Part shown: positions 63,016 to 64,000 of the stretch, piece by piece
Numbering within the stretch: position 1 is the first letter of the stretch
Layout of the letters: every line of letters starts with the position of its first letter
NCBI GenBank assembly: GCA_002150815.3
Contig: NDFF03000137.1
Span: 62,001 to 126,000, forward strand
Source of the DNA: Grammothele lineata
Taxonomy: Eukaryota; Basidiomycota; Agaricomycetes; Polyporales; Polyporaceae
Reading direction: 5' to 3'
DNA: 64,000 nucleotides
The notes under the pieces: model-generated
What the model was told of the DNA's origin: nothing
The model's input: the letters and a program-made list of their open reading frames with translations, nothing else
The model's database searches: none
Made by a program: the position numbers and the translations under genes

Positions 63016-64000
63016 CTATCCGTAAAACCAATCCTCGTCGTCGTCGGAGTCCACCGGCCCCGACGGTTTCTTGGCCGCTGCTTGGGCCCCTATGGGAGGT
63101 ATAATGTCGTTAGGATCTACATCTTCATCGTCATCGTCTAACCTTCTAACTCCGATGGTATCTGTTTGAGCCTCCATTGCTGCATCTTCTTTGCTGAACC
63201 CAAGCCGTAGAGTGCGCTGCTCATCAACCGGATTTCCAACAACCATATCCTCCCAGGCAAGCCCTAAAATCCTGTTGAACAAGTTAGATATGTTGATCGC
63301 ATTCCAGTATCTGAGACATACCTGCTCTCTCTCCCTGCACACCAAACCTTCGGGTCAAAAGTATTGTCATCTCCGTTGAGAGGTGTTGCCAAATTCACTT
63401 TAAGGGCTTTGGCGGTCGCAAGTACCGTATCTCCTTCTCCGGCCGCATGCATTATGCATTGGTGCATCCGCCGAACGTTCACAAAATACACGGGTGGCGC
63501 GGGACGTCTTCCGGGCGGGGATCGAGGACGAGTACTCGTCCGGTCGTAGGAACGGCGAGGTGAAACCGACCGCTCTCTCTTCCAGCTGCTGTAGCGATCA
63601 TTCGGCTCTCTCTTCACGTTAATGGAGCCAACGTGGGCGGGTAGGTGGCTTCCGCCTCCGTGGTAGAGCAGATTCTTGATGCCGTCCTCCCACTGAGACA
63701 TGTCGACACCGAAACTGCGTAAGACAGGTCGCACCATCTTCTTGTCATTCTCATGAACGAGAAGCAACTTGGGACCGGAGAGTTTGACAACCTCTGAAAG
63801 GGTGAATAAGTCCTTGAGGAGTTTTGAGATCTCCGTCCGAGGCTTGTATTGAGTTATATCCGGCAGTGTCTAGGATCAATGGGTCAGATAGCCCTCGGAT
63901 ACCGAGGAAAACGCTACGTACCTTACGAGTTCTTCCTGGATTCCCCAGGAATTTGTTCTCTTCCATGACAAAGTGTGTAGTCGAGATGGCCTGCAAGTCA
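63016..64000 (-). CDS. Partial gene, probable Gfd2/RNase H-fold exonuclease-like protein
   Basis: The gene runs off the right edge, so its N-terminus is missing. Reading inward from the edge: STTHFVMEENKFLGNPGRTRK; intron at about 63876-63921; ISKLLKDLFTLSEVVKL; KLLLVHENDKKMVRPVLRSFG with DMSQWEDGIKNLL; an RS-rich insert (RERSVSPRRSYDRTSTRPRSP); PVYFVNVRRMHQCIM; ALKVN; and VWCAGRESRILGLAWEDM, where the splice at about 63272-63321 makes the frame. The tail is very acidic (RRLDDDDEDVDPNDI, DSDDDEDWFYG), stop 63016-63018. The HN/ENDK then VRxL…FGVDxSQW layout recalls Gfd2/YDR514C-type RNase H-like domains that I know from fungi. The catalytic acidic residues cannot be confirmed because the N-terminus is absent. 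Confidence 0.6.

Overview
The window looks like a nuclear chromosome segment from a mushroom-forming basidiomycete (Agaricomycetes, possibly a polypore). Genes are compact and cut by many 48-80 nt spliceosomal introns. There are no operons, the DNA is GC-rich, several neighbours are divergent with promoters of 200-330 bp, and some families are typical of this group (an orphan multi-pass membrane protein, a GPI-anchored GH13 enzyme, tandem F-box genes). The exact species cannot be fixed from the sequence. Gene ends were set by reading exon frames, GT/AG sites and remembered family conservation; without transcripts, individual splice sites may be off.

Layout. 0.2-0.9 kb: a small conserved gene on the minus strand. 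1.5-8.8 kb: NOT1, scaffold of the CCR4-NOT deadenylase, plus strand. 9.1-12.6 kb: a secreted S9/alpha-beta hydrolase, minus. 13.3-15.0 kb: an orphan multi-pass membrane protein, minus. 15.6-17.6 kb: an MFS sugar transporter, plus. 18.0-19.6 kb: a Cdc50/Lem3 flippase subunit, plus. 20.4-21.9 kb: a long coiled-coil protein, plus. 23.6-30.7 kb: three tandem F-box-type paralogues, plus. 30.9-34.1 kb: HOOK, minus, divergent from RNA 3'-phosphate cyclase at 34.4-35.7 kb. 36.8-39.1 kb: a GPI-anchored GH13 enzyme, minus, divergent from a POT1-like telomere protein at 40.2-44.1 kb. 44.2-45.5 kb: an orphan gene, divergent from heat-shock factor at 45.8-47.7 kb. 48.1-49.8 kb: mitochondrial branched-chain 2-oxoacid dehydrogenase E1 beta, divergent from a CreC-like WD40 protein at 50.0-52.4 kb. 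52.6-53.4 kb: a weakly supported gene. 53.8-56.6 kb: an oligopeptide transporter, minus. 56.6-60.9 kb: a gene-poor stretch. 60.95-62.7 kb: LIS1/PAC1, minus. 63.0 kb to the edge: a partial gene that looks like a Gfd2-type RNase H-fold protein.

How the genes relate. Most are single-copy housekeeping genes with no common pathway. Loose themes are dynein regulation (HOOK and LIS1, about 27 kb apart), carbon use (CreC, a sugar transporter, an alpha-glucan-active enzyme) and stress or mRNA control (HSF, NOT1, RtcA). The parts most worth a second look are the F-box array with identical intron positions, the GH13 protein that has lost both conserved histidines and contains a 7-nt micro-exon, the POT1-like protein with an extra N-terminal domain, and a probable GC-AG intron in NOT1. 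I found no CRISPR array, rRNA, tRNA, intact transposon or obvious secondary-metabolite cluster.
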